Source: CBDDLJ01 sp965230635 | Lineage (GTDB): Bacteria; Pseudomonadota; Gammaproteobacteria; UBA1113 | Assembly: GCA_965230635.1 (NCBI GenBank) | Contig: CBDDLJ010000016.1 | Span: forward strand, 124,001-188,000 | Length of the DNA stretch: 64,000 bases | Reading direction: 5' to 3' | Shown: positions 46,241 to 56,440 of the stretch, in pieces | How positions within the stretch are numbered: the stretch's first letter is position 1 | Layout of the letters: each line of letters starts with the position of its first letter | The notes under the pieces: generated by a model | What the model was told of the DNA's origin: nothing | Seen by the model: the letters and a program-made list of their open reading frames with translations, nothing else | Database searches by the model: none | Position numbers and translations under genes: made by a program

Positions 46241-46855
46241 TCAGATTAAATCGCACCTTTTACATTTAAAACGAATTTTTGATTCAGTACCATGCAACAA
46301 ATTTTTAATATTTTTACGGTGACTAATAATTAAAACGACAGTTAAACAAGTGAGTGCAGGAATATAAGTTTTTTCACCAAGAAGAAAACTGTAAACAGGT
46401 AGCATGAGACTCATGATTAATGCAGACAATGAAGAAATACGCCAGATAAAAGCAATGATTAACCAAGTTAATGTGGCTAGTAATCCTAAGTAAACATTGA
46501 GTGCAAAGACAATCCCAAATGTTGTTGCAACACCTTTGCCGCCTTTAAATTTAAAAAAAATAGGAAAAAGGTGGCCAAAAAAAGCAGCTAATCCTGCTAG
46601 GGCAACAGCATAACCAGGCAGGTGGATTATTTTTGCTAGCATGACAGGAACGAATCCTTTAGCAATGTCACCTAGTAGTGTGAAGAGAGCGGCTAGGTTG
46701 CCCCCGCAGCGTTGAACATTAGTAGCACCAGGATTTTTAGAGCCAGTAGTGCGTGGATCTGGTAGCTTCATTATTTTGCAAGTGATGATAGCGCTAGATA
46801 CTGAACCTAATAAATAGGCAAACATGCTAAACGTTAAAGCGAAGTAGTTGATCAC
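46241..46855 (-). CDS. plsY: Acyl-phosphate glycerol-3-phosphate acyltransferase PlsY
   Basis: 204 residues starting at GTG 46855, overlapping the orn stop (GTGA). A multi-helix membrane enzyme acylating glycerol 3-phosphate from acyl-phosphate. Motifs: LGSVSSAII, then DPRTTGSKNPGATNVQR and FKGGKGVATTFG. The tail after about 175 is Lys/Cys-rich. GpsA upstream makes its substrate. Confidence 0.95.
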   Translation of the reverse strand: MINYFALTFSMFAYLLGSVSSAIITCKIMKLPDPRTTGSKNPGATNVQRCGGNLAALFTLLGDIAKGFVPVMLAKIIHLPGYAVALAGLAAFFGHLFPIFFKFKGGKGVATTFGIVFALNVYLGLLATLTWLIIAFIWRISSLSALIMSLMLPVYSFLLGEKTYIPALTCLTVVLIISHRKNIKNLLHGTESKIRFKCKRCDLI

Positions 46856-47415
46856 GTGATGTTGTCCACTGAGGAAAAGTTAAAAAAATTGTCACGATAG
46901 AAGCAGAGTTCAGCAATTGACTCTAAGACATCGTCTAGTGCTTGATGTTTATTTTCTTTGACGAATTTTTTTACCAAATCCGGTTGCCAGCGTTTTGCTA
47001 ATTCTTTGATTGTACTGGTATCAATGTGTCGGTAATGGAAAAAACTTTCTAGTTTTGGCATGTAATTAAATAAGAAACGCCGATCTTGAGAAATCGTGTT
47101 GCCACAAATAGGCGATTTACCCTTAGCAACGTATTGCTCTAGAAAAGCGATGGTTTCAGCTTCCGCTTCGCTTTCTGTTATAGTGCTCTTTTTGACGCGA
47201 TCAACCAAACCGGTCTTCGTATGATGGGAAGTATTCCATTTATCCATGGCATCTAAGTGAGCAGAGGGTTGCCATATCGACAGAACAGGACCTGTTGCCA
47301 AAATATTCAAATGAGGATCAGTGACAACTGTTGCAATTTCGATAATACGATTAACTTGCGGATCAAGTCCTGTCATTTCCAGGTCGATCCATATTAAATT
47401 TTTGTCATTTTTCAT
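46852..47415 (-). CDS. orn: Oligoribonuclease
   Basis: 187 residues, DEDDh exonuclease that degrades RNA dimers and pGpG. Motifs: LIWIDLEMTGLDP (first acidic pair), CGNTISQDRRFLFNYMP and HQALDDVLESIAEL (His/Asp). Length equals typical Orn (about 181). It is upstream of plsY and divergent from the nnr operon, as in related bacteria. Confidence 0.96.
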   Translation of the reverse strand: MKNDKNLIWIDLEMTGLDPQVNRIIEIATVVTDPHLNILATGPVLSIWQPSAHLDAMDKWNTSHHTKTGLVDRVKKSTITESEAEAETIAFLEQYVAKGKSPICGNTISQDRRFLFNYMPKLESFFHYRHIDTSTIKELAKRWQPDLVKKFVKENKHQALDDVLESIAELCFYRDNFFNFSSVDNIT

Positions 47416-47593
47416 TGGTTATCCATAATGAAATAAGCAGAACCGTATAGTATACTCATTATGTTTGGAAATGCGAGTTTTCCGTACAGTCGTAAAGTAG
47501 TCAGATGCTGATAATCCAATTGAGCAAAACTGCAGCATAGTTAACAGCCTGTTGACCGTCGAGTTTGGGGTTATCATTTGAGGAGATGATACC

Positions 47594-49093
47594 ATGATAT
47601 ATGCCGAAATGCCTGAAGAATTGTATCAAACTGAGCAAATTAAGTCCATTGAACGATTAGCAATTGAATCAGGCATGGATGAAAATGCGTTAATGGAGCA
47701 GGCCGGTGCGGCAGCTTATCAACTTTTGCGTACAAATTGGCCAGAAGCAGAAATGGTGCACGTGTTTTGTGGCAGTGGCAATAATGCCGGTGATGGCTAT
47801 GTTTTAGCTCGCTTAGCGCAGGAAGATGGATTGAATGTGCAAGTTAATGCAATAAAGTCTATCAACGAGTTAACTGGAGCAGCTCTTGTTGCCGCCACCG
47901 CTTGTCAGCACGCCGGTACTAAGATAACGTTTCTTGATGCAAACAATGAATTTGCGCTCGATTTTGAAGCCGATATTATCGTTGATGCATTACTGGGTAC
48001 GGGATTAACTGGCGAAGTGAGTGATAAATATGCCGCTATTATTGATTTAATTAATAATTTAAATGGTGCTGTATTAGCTATTGATGTGCCTTCAGGAATT
48101 AATGCTGATACAGGCGCGGTTAGTGGCAATGCTATTCTGGCTGATGCAACACTAACATTTATTGGTTTGAAGCAAGGATTATTTACTGGGGACGCAAAAG
48201 ATTGTTGCGGGCACATATATTGTGATGATTTAAATATTCCTGAAGCAATATTTTCAGAAGTTGATGTTAACGCCTTCCGCATTGTGCAAGAAAATGCGTT
48301 AGGGTTTGGTCGTCGTGATCGGAATTCACATAAAGGACATTTTGGACATGTGCTCATTATCGGTGGGAATTATGGTATGCCAGGTGCCGTGCGCTTAGCT
48401 GCTGAATCAGCATTGCGTGTAGGTGCTGGTTTAGTGTCTGTTGCCACACGTCCTGAACATATTGCCGTGATCAGTTCCTCTAGACCTGAAATTATGATAA
48501 CAGGAGTTACTGAGGCTAATGAAATTGATTCGCTATTAAATCAGGCAACAATTATTGTGTTAGGTCCAGGCCTAGGGCAAGATACATGGGCACAGGCTTT
48601 ATGGCAAAAAGCAATACAGTCCGACTTACCTAAAATAATTGATGCAGATGCATTAAATTTATTAGCGCAACAACCGAAACAATCAGATAATTGGGTATTA
48701 ACGCCGCACCCTGGTGAAGCCAGCCGTTTGTTGAATATATCGTCTGAAGCAGTACAGCGCGATCGCTTTGCTGCATGCCAACAATTACAGACTGTTTATG
48801 GAGGCAACATCATATTGAAAGGAGCAGGTACTTTAGTTAACGTTATTGAAGATGATGCGGTTTATGTTTGCGATAAAGGCAATCCAGGCATGGCTTCTGC
48901 CGGCATGGGCGATGTGTTGAGTGGTGTGATAGCCGGTATAGCAGCTCAAAATTTTCCGCTTGAGCAGGCAGCAGAGAGTGGTGTATTTCTTCATGCTTAT
49001 GCTGGTGATATGGCTGCTGAAGAAGGTGAATGTGGGATGCTAGCATCTGATTTAATAGCTTATTTACGTTTTGTAATGAATATTGATGAATAA
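47594..49093 (+). CDS. nnr: Bifunctional NAD(P)H-hydrate epimerase/dehydratase
   Basis: 499 residues. N-terminal epimerase (YjeF_N) with VFCGSGNNAGDGYVLARLA and AIDVPSGINADTG; C-terminal ADP-dependent dehydratase with HKGHFGHVLIIGGNYGMPGA, LTPHPGEASRLL and GNPGMASAGMGDVLSGVIAG. Together they repair hydrated NADH and NADPH. GAGGAG lies ten bases before the ATG. It heads the nnr-tsaE-amiB-mutL operon. Confidence 0.96.
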   Translation: MIYAEMPEELYQTEQIKSIERLAIESGMDENALMEQAGAAAYQLLRTNWPEAEMVHVFCGSGNNAGDGYVLARLAQEDGLNVQVNAIKSINELTGAALVAATACQHAGTKITFLDANNEFALDFEADIIVDALLGTGLTGEVSDKYAAIIDLINNLNGAVLAIDVPSGINADTGAVSGNAILADATLTFIGLKQGLFTGDAKDCCGHIYCDDLNIPEAIFSEVDVNAFRIVQENALGFGRRDRNSHKGHFGHVLIIGGNYGMPGAVRLAAESALRVGAGLVSVATRPEHIAVISSSRPEIMITGVTEANEIDSLLNQATIIVLGPGLGQDTWAQALWQKAIQSDLPKIIDADALNLLAQQPKQSDNWVLTPHPGEASRLLNISSEAVQRDRFAACQQLQTVYGGNIILKGAGTLVNVIEDDAVYVCDKGNPGMASAGMGDVLSGVIAGIAAQNFPLEQAAESGVFLHAYAGDMAAEEGECGMLASDLIAYLRFVMNIDE

Positions 49094-49550
49094 TGATACA
49101 TACACAAAAATTTTTGCTACTGCAGACGATATGCAATCGTTTGCAGCGAAGTGCAGTCAGCAAGCAGATAAACCATTGCTGATTTTTTTACAAGGTGATT
49201 TAGGTGCAGGTAAAACAACATTTGCACGAGGATGGCTACAGGGTTTGGGTTATAAGGGAAAAGTCAAAAGTCCTACATACTCATTAATTGAGCCATATCA
49301 AATTCACGGAGAAAATATATACCACCTTGATTTATATCGTTTAAGCCATATAGAGGAATTGGAATTTATTGGCATTCGTGACTATTTATCGCAAACATGT
49401 TTAATTGAATGGCCTGAGCGTGCACAAGCGGTTTTACCAGAACCAGATATATATATCACTATCGCCTTTGAAAAAATAGGTAGACAATTAATATGGCATG
49501 GTGTTAGTAAAAAAGGAAAACAATTAATGAAAGATATTAGGATATTATAA
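49086..49550 (+). CDS. tsaE: tRNA threonylcarbamoylation ATPase TsaE
   Basis: 154 residues from ATG 49086, overlapping the nnr stop by 8 bp. P-loop LQGDLGAGKTTFARGWLQGL, then KSPTYSLIEPY and YHLDLYRL and a WPERA motif, as in TsaE. It works with TsaD and TsaB in t6A37 formation. Its last base overlaps the amiB start. Confidence 0.96.
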   Translation: MNNDTYTKIFATADDMQSFAAKCSQQADKPLLIFLQGDLGAGKTTFARGWLQGLGYKGKVKSPTYSLIEPYQIHGENIYHLDLYRLSHIEELEFIGIRDYLSQTCLIEWPERAQAVLPEPDIYITIAFEKIGRQLIWHGVSKKGKQLMKDIRIL

Positions 49551-50746
49551 TGATTAATAAAATGCTCACTATTGCAATATTTTTTTACAGTCTGTTTTTT
49601 TCAATGATTCTTTATGCAAATCGAATTCATGATATCCGTGTGGCAAACAATGAAAAGGAAACAACGCGCGTTGTGTTTGATACTGATGAAAGCACGCATT
49701 ACCGTTATTTTTTACTATCAAATCCTTCACGCTTTGTCATTGACTTTGAGAATAGTACCATGAAGAAAAAATTAACCAGTATTGCATTGAAAGATACAGT
49801 ATTAAAAAAAATTCGTAGTGGTCAGCCAAAAAAGAATAATTTGCGCATCGTATTTGACTTAGATCAGAGTGTTAAAATCAAGCGCTTTGTTTTAGCTGGG
49901 GATAAAAAAGGACAACAGCGTATTGTATTTGACTTGGTAAGAGAAGGTAATAGACCGCTAGCAAAAAATAACAATGCAGCTGTTGCGGTGCCAATGGTAA
50001 AAAAAGGTCGAGATATTATTGTTGTGATTGATGCCGGTCATGGTGGCAAAGATCCAGGCGCTATAGGACAGAAGGGAACAAAAGAAAAGCAAGTTGTTTT
50101 AGCTATTGCTAAGAAGTTGCAAACACTAGTCAATAAAGAAAAAGGCATGCGAGCGGTCATGACACGTGATAATAATTATTATGTCACTTTACGTCAGCGT
50201 TTGCATAAAGCACACAAGGATAAGGGAGATGTGTTTATATCTATTCACGCAGATGCCTTTAAAAATACTAAATCATCAGGTGCGTCTGTTTATGCATTAT
50301 CATTAAAAGGAGCGAGTAGTGAAGCAGCTCGCTGGTTAGCTGAAAAAGAAAACTATTCTGAATTAGGTAGAGTTGATTTATCTGATAAAGACGATATTTT
50401 GCGCTCTGTATTGATTGATTTATCACGTACTGCAACAATTAGTGCCAGCTTAAATTTGGGGAGCTTGGTATTAAAAAAACTGGGAGCTATTTCTAAGTTG
50501 CACCATGCAAATGTTGAGCAAGCACGCTTTGTTGTCTTGAAGTCACTAGATATCCCTTCAATTTTGGTAGAAACCGGATTTATTTCAAATTTGCAAGAAG
50601 AAAAAAAGCTATGTAGTGAACAATATCAACAGCAACTTGCTCAAGCGATCATGAACGGTATAAAATCATATTTTCGTTATCATGCACCACCAGAAACGTA
50701 TATTGCAATGCGTTATCAAGGTGAGCAAATTGCTCAAGCCAGTTAA
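49550..50746 (+). CDS. amiB: N-acetylmuramoyl-L-alanine amidase AmiB
   Basis: 398 residues: signal peptide (1-23), AMIN domain (about 28-125, HDIRVANNEKETTRVVFD), then Amidase_3 with zinc ligands in VVIDAGHGGKDPGAIG, a Glu in TKEKQV, DVFISIHADAF and VETGFISN. It cleaves septal peptidoglycan peptides, with AMIN targeting to the division site. No LysM domain follows. Expected place between tsaE and mutL. Confidence 0.94.
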   Translation: MINKMLTIAIFFYSLFFSMILYANRIHDIRVANNEKETTRVVFDTDESTHYRYFLLSNPSRFVIDFENSTMKKKLTSIALKDTVLKKIRSGQPKKNNLRIVFDLDQSVKIKRFVLAGDKKGQQRIVFDLVREGNRPLAKNNNAAVAVPMVKKGRDIIVVIDAGHGGKDPGAIGQKGTKEKQVVLAIAKKLQTLVNKEKGMRAVMTRDNNYYVTLRQRLHKAHKDKGDVFISIHADAFKNTKSSGASVYALSLKGASSEAARWLAEKENYSELGRVDLSDKDDILRSVLIDLSRTATISASLNLGSLVLKKLGAISKLHHANVEQARFVVLKSLDIPSILVETGFISNLQEEKKLCSEQYQQQLAQAIMNGIKSYFRYHAPPETYIAMRYQGEQIAQAS

Positions 50747-50760
50747 TAAGGAAATTAGTA

Positions 50761-52431
50761 ATGCAGCCGCGGATTAAATTATTAGATAAAAAATTAGCTA
50801 ATCAAATTGCTGCCGGAGAAGTTATCGAGCGCCCAGCCTCAGTTGTTAAAGAATTACTAGAAAATAGCTTAGATGCTGGAGCAAACAAAATCCAAATTGA
50901 CATTGAGAAAGGCGGTGTTGGATTAATACGTGTACGTGATAATGGGCGTGGGATTTTAAAAGAAGATTTGGCACTAGCACTGACCGCACATGCTACAAGT
51001 AAAATACACAGCAGCCAAGATTTACAAAATATTCAGAGCTTAGGGTTTCGGGGTGAGGCCTTAGCCAGCATTGGTTCTATTTCGAACTTCCTATTGCAGT
51101 CAAAAGCAGCAACAGAACAACATGCGTGGCAAGTTAGTTCAGTTGAAAAAGATATGCAAGCAACAGTGACACCGGCATCACATCCTACTGGAACGACAGT
51201 TGAAGTGAGAGATTTATTTTTTAATGTGCCTGCTAGACGTAAATTTTTACGATCAGAAAAAACTGAATTCCTGCATATTGAAGATCTAGTTAAGAAAATA
51301 GCCATCAGTGAATTTTCAGTTGCATTTACACTTACTTATAATAGAAGGCCTATATTACAAGTACCAGCTTTAGATAATATAACGCAGGCAGAAAAACGTA
51401 TTGCTAGTATATGTGGAAAAAGCTTTAGTCAAAAAAATATTTTTGTTGATTTTCAAGTAGTAGGGTTGCGCTTGTGGGGGTGGATAGGCTTACCAGACAT
51501 TGCTAGAAGCCAGAGTGACTTACAGTATTTTTATGTGAATAAGCGCATTGTGCGTGATCGTCTTATTAACCATGCAATAAGGCAAGCATGCGAAGATGTT
51601 ATTTATCCGGGTAAGCATTGCTGTTATATATTGTATTTAGAAATTGATGCAGTCAGTGTTGATGTTAATGTGCATCCAACCAAGCATGAAGTTCGTTTTC
51701 GAGAAAGTCGTTTAGTACATGATTTCATTTTATATCATTTGAAAGAAGCATGGCAGGGGAAAACAAACAAGTCTGATTGTTTAAGCTTAGTTGGGACATC
51801 AAAAAAAGAATATCAAATACAAGATCAAATGGCAGCTTATCAGACATTAAACGAATCGACAAAAGATAAACAGAATCCTACTAAGAAGACTGAATATAAA
51901 ATAATATCAGTGATCGATAATCGCTATGTTATTCAAGAAAAAAATAATAAATTACAATTTATTGATTTACAACGTGTTTGTCAACATATTATATTTTTTT
52001 CATTGATGGATAACAAGCCATGTGTGGCACAGCCGTTATTAATGCCAGAATCATTTGTTATTTCAGAAAAAGATAAACATCAACTAGAACAAGCCAGTGA
52101 TTTTTTTCAGCATTATGGCATAAACATTTCTTTACTGAGTAGTAACAAAGCTTTATTGCGAGAATTACCTAGTTATTTTAAATATATAGACAAGTCGGCA
52201 TTGTTTGCTTGCTTACTGTCAATGATAAAAAATGATAAATTTATGCAGAACAAGGATAACATAAATAAATTATTAGCCAAATTACCTTTACAACCGGATC
52301 GTCACTGGAAAAATGATGAAATTGTACAATTACTGCATCAACTAGACCACATTGATTGGAGGACAGCGCAAAAGCACTTTGGTTTTCCTTGTCGTGATAT
52401 GAGCCCTCAATTCATGGATGCGTTATTTTAG
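50761..52431 (+). CDS. mutL: DNA mismatch repair protein MutL
   Basis: 556 residues, somewhat shorter than E. coli (615). GHKL ATPase motifs: ERPASVVKELLENSLDAGA, DNGRGI, LGFRGEALASIGSI and HPTGTTVEVRDLFFNVPARR. The DVNVHPTKHEVRF segment ends the ATPase half; a dimerisation domain follows. No endonuclease motif is visible, as in Dam-using gammaproteobacteria, which fits the dam gene in this window. ATAAGGAAA precedes the ATG. Confidence 0.96.
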   Translation: MQPRIKLLDKKLANQIAAGEVIERPASVVKELLENSLDAGANKIQIDIEKGGVGLIRVRDNGRGILKEDLALALTAHATSKIHSSQDLQNIQSLGFRGEALASIGSISNFLLQSKAATEQHAWQVSSVEKDMQATVTPASHPTGTTVEVRDLFFNVPARRKFLRSEKTEFLHIEDLVKKIAISEFSVAFTLTYNRRPILQVPALDNITQAEKRIASICGKSFSQKNIFVDFQVVGLRLWGWIGLPDIARSQSDLQYFYVNKRIVRDRLINHAIRQACEDVIYPGKHCCYILYLEIDAVSVDVNVHPTKHEVRFRESRLVHDFILYHLKEAWQGKTNKSDCLSLVGTSKKEYQIQDQMAAYQTLNESTKDKQNPTKKTEYKIISVIDNRYVIQEKNNKLQFIDLQRVCQHIIFFSLMDNKPCVAQPLLMPESFVISEKDKHQLEQASDFFQHYGINISLLSSNKALLRELPSYFKYIDKSALFACLLSMIKNDKFMQNKDNINKLLAKLPLQPDRHWKNDEIVQLLHQLDHIDWRTAQKHFGFPCRDMSPQFMDALF

Positions 52432-52490
52432 TGTCATTATCACGATTGTTGTTATCTAGCATTGATTTATCAATATGTTTTATAAAGCGG

Positions 52491-53435
52491 TTAATTTATA
52501 TTAAGAAATCTATCAACAACCCGCTCAATTTTTGATCTTGCATGGTCGTCAAAAGGATCAAATGTCGATAAATTAGGCCAGCGCTTTAACCAAGTCAATT
52601 GTCGCTTAGCTAGTTGACGTGTAGCAATAATAGCTTTATTAACCATTGTATCGTAATTATATTCTCCAGACAAATATTGCCATACTTGACGATAGCCAAC
52701 AGCGCGCATGGAAGGTAAATTCACATGTAAATCACGACGTTGATAAAGTTTTTCAACTTCGTCAATAAATCCACTATGTAACATGTCGTGAAAACGTATA
52801 GTAATACGTTGAGCTAAAGCATCACGAGATAATGGTATCAGTGCGATATTTAACGATTGGTAATCATTTAATACGGTTTTATTTTTTTCCCAAGCTGTGC
52901 TAATGCTTTCCCCAGTAAGATGATAGACTTCCAATGCGCGTTGTAATCGTTGCGGATCATTCGGGTGAATTTTTTTTGCTGCAATAGGATCAATGGCTTG
53001 TAATTTTTCATGCATTTTATCCCAGCCTATTTTTTTAGCTTTTTCTTCAATCATTGCTCGTACCTTAGCATCAGCAGCAGGTAAATTGGCCATTCCTTGG
53101 TACAGAGCTTTAAAATAGAGCATTGTGCCACCGACTAGTAAAGGAATTTGATTTGCTCGCCAAGACTCATGAATTAATTGACTGGCATCCAATGCAAATT
53201 GGGCCGCAGAATAAGATTCATAGGGATCGCGTATATCAATTAAATAGTGAGGATATTGTTTTATTGTCTCTAGCGATGGTTTTGCTGTTCCAATATCCAT
53301 GCCCCGATAAATTAAAGCGGAATCAACGTTAATAATCTTCACGGGATATTGCTCAGCTAACTGTAAGGCAAGTGTTGATTTACCAATAGCCGTTGGACCC
53401 ATGATATTGACAATTTTTCTCATATCTGTCTTCAT
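52491..53435 (-). CDS. miaA: tRNA dimethylallyltransferase
   Basis: 314 residues from ATG 53435; ATG 53423 is also possible. It adds dimethylallyl to A37 of UNN-reading tRNAs. P-loop NIMGPTAIGKSTLAL, then NVDSALIYRGMDIGTAKPS, VGGTMLYFKALYQG, PSMRAVGYRQVWQYL and the tail RQLAKRQLTWLKRW. In E. coli it follows mutL on the same strand; here it is inverted and convergent with mutL. Confidence 0.96.
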   Translation of the reverse strand: MKTDMRKIVNIMGPTAIGKSTLALQLAEQYPVKIINVDSALIYRGMDIGTAKPSLETIKQYPHYLIDIRDPYESYSAAQFALDASQLIHESWRANQIPLLVGGTMLYFKALYQGMANLPAADAKVRAMIEEKAKKIGWDKMHEKLQAIDPIAAKKIHPNDPQRLQRALEVYHLTGESISTAWEKNKTVLNDYQSLNIALIPLSRDALAQRITIRFHDMLHSGFIDEVEKLYQRRDLHVNLPSMRAVGYRQVWQYLSGEYNYDTMVNKAIIATRQLAKRQLTWLKRWPNLSTFDPFDDHARSKIERVVDRFLNIN

Positions 53436-53524
53436 GTTAGTATTGTACGCGATATGTTGCAATTGTACAGAGTTTATAAATTTCTCATTCAAGATATCAT
53501 GATTAATAGTTTATAAAATCACCA

Positions 53525-54046
53525 TTATTGATCGCCCTGTTGACTGTTAAAAATAGTAGGGATTTCTCTTGCAGAAGTTGACGATACGATATGCTCAACT
53601 AAATTGGCTAGATCCGTTTTATCCGGTAGTTTTAACTGAGTTGTGATTTCTAGTAAAGGCAATAATACAAATAGGCGGTTTTTCATTTGAGGGTGTGGGA
53701 TCACTAATTTTTTATTATTTAGCACTTTTTCTCCATAGAGTAAGATGTCTAAATCAATAGTACGCTCTCCCCAGTAACGTGTTTTCATTCGCTGTTGTTT
53801 TGCTTCAATTTTTTGGCAAATGTCTAACAATATTAAAGGAGGTATTGTCGTTTGAATAGCGCATACAGCATTATAAAAATCAGGTTGATCTTGAGGGCCT
53901 AGTGGGTGACTCTTATAGATACTAGAAGTTTTTTGTAATTCAATAGTGGGTTCTTGTTTTAAGTTGTCTACAGCATTGGCAATTTGCTGTGTGGGATTAT
54001 TTAAGTTACTGCCTAAGGCAATATATGCGGTTACTTTAGCTGGCAT
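53525..54046 (-). CDS. folK: Folate pathway pyrophosphokinase (HPPK)
   Basis: 173 residues. It pyrophosphorylates 6-hydroxymethyl-dihydropterin in folate synthesis. Motifs: AYIALGSNLNNP, SSIYKSHPLGPQDQPDFYNA, RYWGERTIDLDILLYG and IPHPQMKNRLFVLLPL. It overlaps the end of pcnB by 11 bp, the conserved pcnB-folK arrangement. Confidence 0.96.
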   Translation of the reverse strand: MPAKVTAYIALGSNLNNPTQQIANAVDNLKQEPTIELQKTSSIYKSHPLGPQDQPDFYNAVCAIQTTIPPLILLDICQKIEAKQQRMKTRYWGERTIDLDILLYGEKVLNNKKLVIPHPQMKNRLFVLLPLLEITTQLKLPDKTDLANLVEHIVSSTSAREIPTIFNSQQGDQ

Positions 54047-55383
54047 GTTTTTTTCTGTTTCTGTATGCTTTTTTATTTTGTTTTAGCAAAGTATTAATCA
54101 TTTCTTTACGATCTTTTTCATTTGCATCATAAAAATCAGTCCACCAGAGAGCAATAGACTGCAAGTGGGGTTCAGAAGTGTCTGCCCGTAATAGAAAGAA
54201 ATCATACGCTGCACGAAAACGTGGGTGATGCGCTAATTTTAGTGGTTTTTTACCACGTCTTTGCTGCAAATGAGATTGTAAAGACCATATTTCTCGAATG
54301 GTAATAGCAATTTTCCTGGGGATTGCTGTTGTTATTGCTTGCTCATTAAGAACGCTGCTAGCAGCTTTTTCAAAAATCTGGTAGGGTTTGCTACCATTGA
54401 TTTGTAATTCTTCAATTTTTTTTTGTAGCGGGAACCATAGTAGTGCAGCGAATAAAAAAGCAGGCGTAACGGATTTACCGCTGGCAATGCGTTCATCTGT
54501 ATTTTCAAGTACCGTACCAATAAACTGTTGTGCACCTTGATGCCTATCTTTATCTCTTAGGCAATATTCTGTGCAGGGGAAAAGACTTCTCAGTAAATCA
54601 TATTGCTGCAGTAAACTAAAGGTTTGTCGAGCATAGCCAAAGAGTAATAATTTTAAACTTTCATCAAATAATCGGGCGTGGGAAATGTGAGCAAGTAAAT
54701 GGCGTAATTCGCTAAATGGTGCTTTTGTTGATGATTCAATTTTAAATCCTAATTTAGCTGCGAAGCGAATAGCACGTAGCATACGAACGGGATCTTCGCG
54801 GTAGCGTTCACTTGCATTGCCAATAATACGAATAATGCCGTTTTTAAGATCATCTACGCCATTGACAAAATCGATAACAGAGAAGTCAGTAATATTGTAA
54901 TAAAGTGCATTGACAGTAAAGTCTCGTCGCCAGACATCTTCTTCTAGCGTGCCGTAGACATTATCTCGCAACAATTGACCATGATCAGAAATAGCTTGAA
55001 CATTTTCAGTTTCACTGTCTGTTCGAAATGTAGCAACTTCAATAACTTCATTCCTAAAGTAAATATGGGCCAAACGGAAACGTCTACCGATCAAACGGCA
55101 ATTACGAAATAATTTTTTAATTGTTTCTGGATTAGCATTGGTAGCAATATCAAAATCTTTTGGTTCACGCCCAAGCAATAAGTCACGAACGCTACCTCCT
55201 ACTAACAAGGCATCAAAATTAGCTTTCTCCAAATGGTACAATACTTTCAATGCATTTTCGCTCAATAATTTGCGAGAAATATTATGGTTATCGCGCGACA
55301 AAATATGAGCTGACTTTGAAATAGGATTATGCTTGTCAACATCCTTTTTTGCGCGTTTAAAAATTTTAATACTCTTGCCCCAT
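54036..55383 (-). CDS. pcnB: Poly(A) polymerase I, probable frameshift at the first codons
   Basis: Long frame with SENALKVLYHLEKANF, GGSVRDLLLGREPKDFDIAT, FRNCRLIGRRFRLAHIYF, DNVYGTLEEDVWRRDFTVNA and an Arg/Lys-rich tail, as in poly(A) polymerase I, which tails RNA for decay. The frame lacks an ATG; the best in-frame start, TTG 55301, has no ribosome site. An ATG at 55383 has a good AGGA but is one base out of frame: ATGGGGC with one G fewer would read MGKSIKIFKRAKKDVDKH and join the main frame, giving about 448 residues (E. coli 465). Either sequencing error or decay. Confidence 0.88.
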
Positions 55384-55658
55384 TTTTCCTGATTGTTATA
55401 TTACATCAATCTCATACTAGATTAGAGCCGATTATTTTAGACGAGTTCAGTAAAAGTGCAAGTTTTTTTAACGATATGGGCAAACAATAAGCATATTTTG
55501 CTGTGTTTTCTTAATGCTAGAGACAAGAAATATGAGAAAAACTGTTACAAATCAAATAACTAAGATATGAACATTATTTATTACGTAGGTAAAATGTGAT
55601 ATGTCAATAATATCAGCGTTACCAGCCAAGCTTGTTCATGGTAAGTTTTGTTATTTTT

Positions 55659-56219
55659 CTAGCTTGATAATTGCTCATTCAATTGTATATTGGTGTAACT
55701 TAACCGCGTCGAAAGCTGGGTAATAATAAAATGATATAGTAAATAAGCGGCGTGTGGATTGTCCTTTTGTATATTTAACAATGATGCTTTGGTAAGCTTG
55801 TATAATATACAATGTTCAGTCGTTTTTACAGTGGCAAAGCGTGTGTCAGCTAAAAATAAGCTCATTTCACCAAGAATTGTTCCCATCCCCATTTTACGTA
55901 ACCGCACCATAGCGCCCGTATTGTTCGTAAGTAATACGTCAACCATGCCTTGTTCTAAATAATACAATTCATCCGATGGATCGTGTTCCTTAAATAGGTA
56001 TTGTCCAGCTTTCATTTCAATCCGTTCAAAATAACTCATCAAGGCATCAATGTTATCTTTTTTGCCGCCTATTTCTGTTAAACAGTACTCAAGTGTAATG
56101 CGGTGTTGTCTGCGTTGATATGCATTCTGATTTAATATTGCCACTTCACTTTCTTCGATGGCATGATCTAAATCATCAAAATATTTTATAAATTTATTAT
56201 CTGTTTTTAAACTATTCAT
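55659..56219 (-). CDS. Cyclic-nucleotide-binding domain fragment of a SulP transporter
   Basis: 186 residues with a Crp-type domain at about 70-170: YLFKEHDPSDELYYLEQG, GTILGEMSLFLADTRFATV. The frame continues upstream into a STAS-like segment and the SulP frame, giving the known SulP-STAS-cNMP architecture. It is therefore most likely the C-terminal end of a broken gene; independent translation from ATG 56219 is possible but without a strong ribosome site. Confidence 0.75.
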   Translation of the reverse strand: MNSLKTDNKFIKYFDDLDHAIEESEVAILNQNAYQRRQHRITLEYCLTEIGGKKDNIDALMSYFERIEMKAGQYLFKEHDPSDELYYLEQGMVDVLLTNNTGAMVRLRKMGMGTILGEMSLFLADTRFATVKTTEHCILYKLTKASLLNIQKDNPHAAYLLYHFIITQLSTRLSYTNIQLNEQLSS

Positions 56220-56440
56220 TACCAGTTGTGTTAAATGGGTAGATAGTTTAACTAAAAATAAGTTTATTTCATCTTCTTCAAGTTGTTGTTGTAATCGCTT
56301 AAAACTAATTAGTGAGGATGAATCAATTGTATCGACAAATGAAAAATCTAGGATGATAAATTTTAGAGAGCCTTGTTCAAGTTTTTTTCTTGTATTATGT
56401 GTTTGACTAAGTTTTCTGCGTTTCCAAAAAATAAGAAGCC
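56220..56440 (-). pseudogene. STAS domain remnant joining the two parts of the SulP gene
   Basis: Reading on after the SulP stop gives GFLFFGNAENLVKHIIQE, then in another frame KFIILDFSFVDTIDSS and LISFKRLQQQLEEDEINLF, a typical STAS domain. Two lesions separate it: a TAA where the pattern LQ(L)QGFLFFG suggests CAA, and a shift in a run of seven A. Confidence 0.8.
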
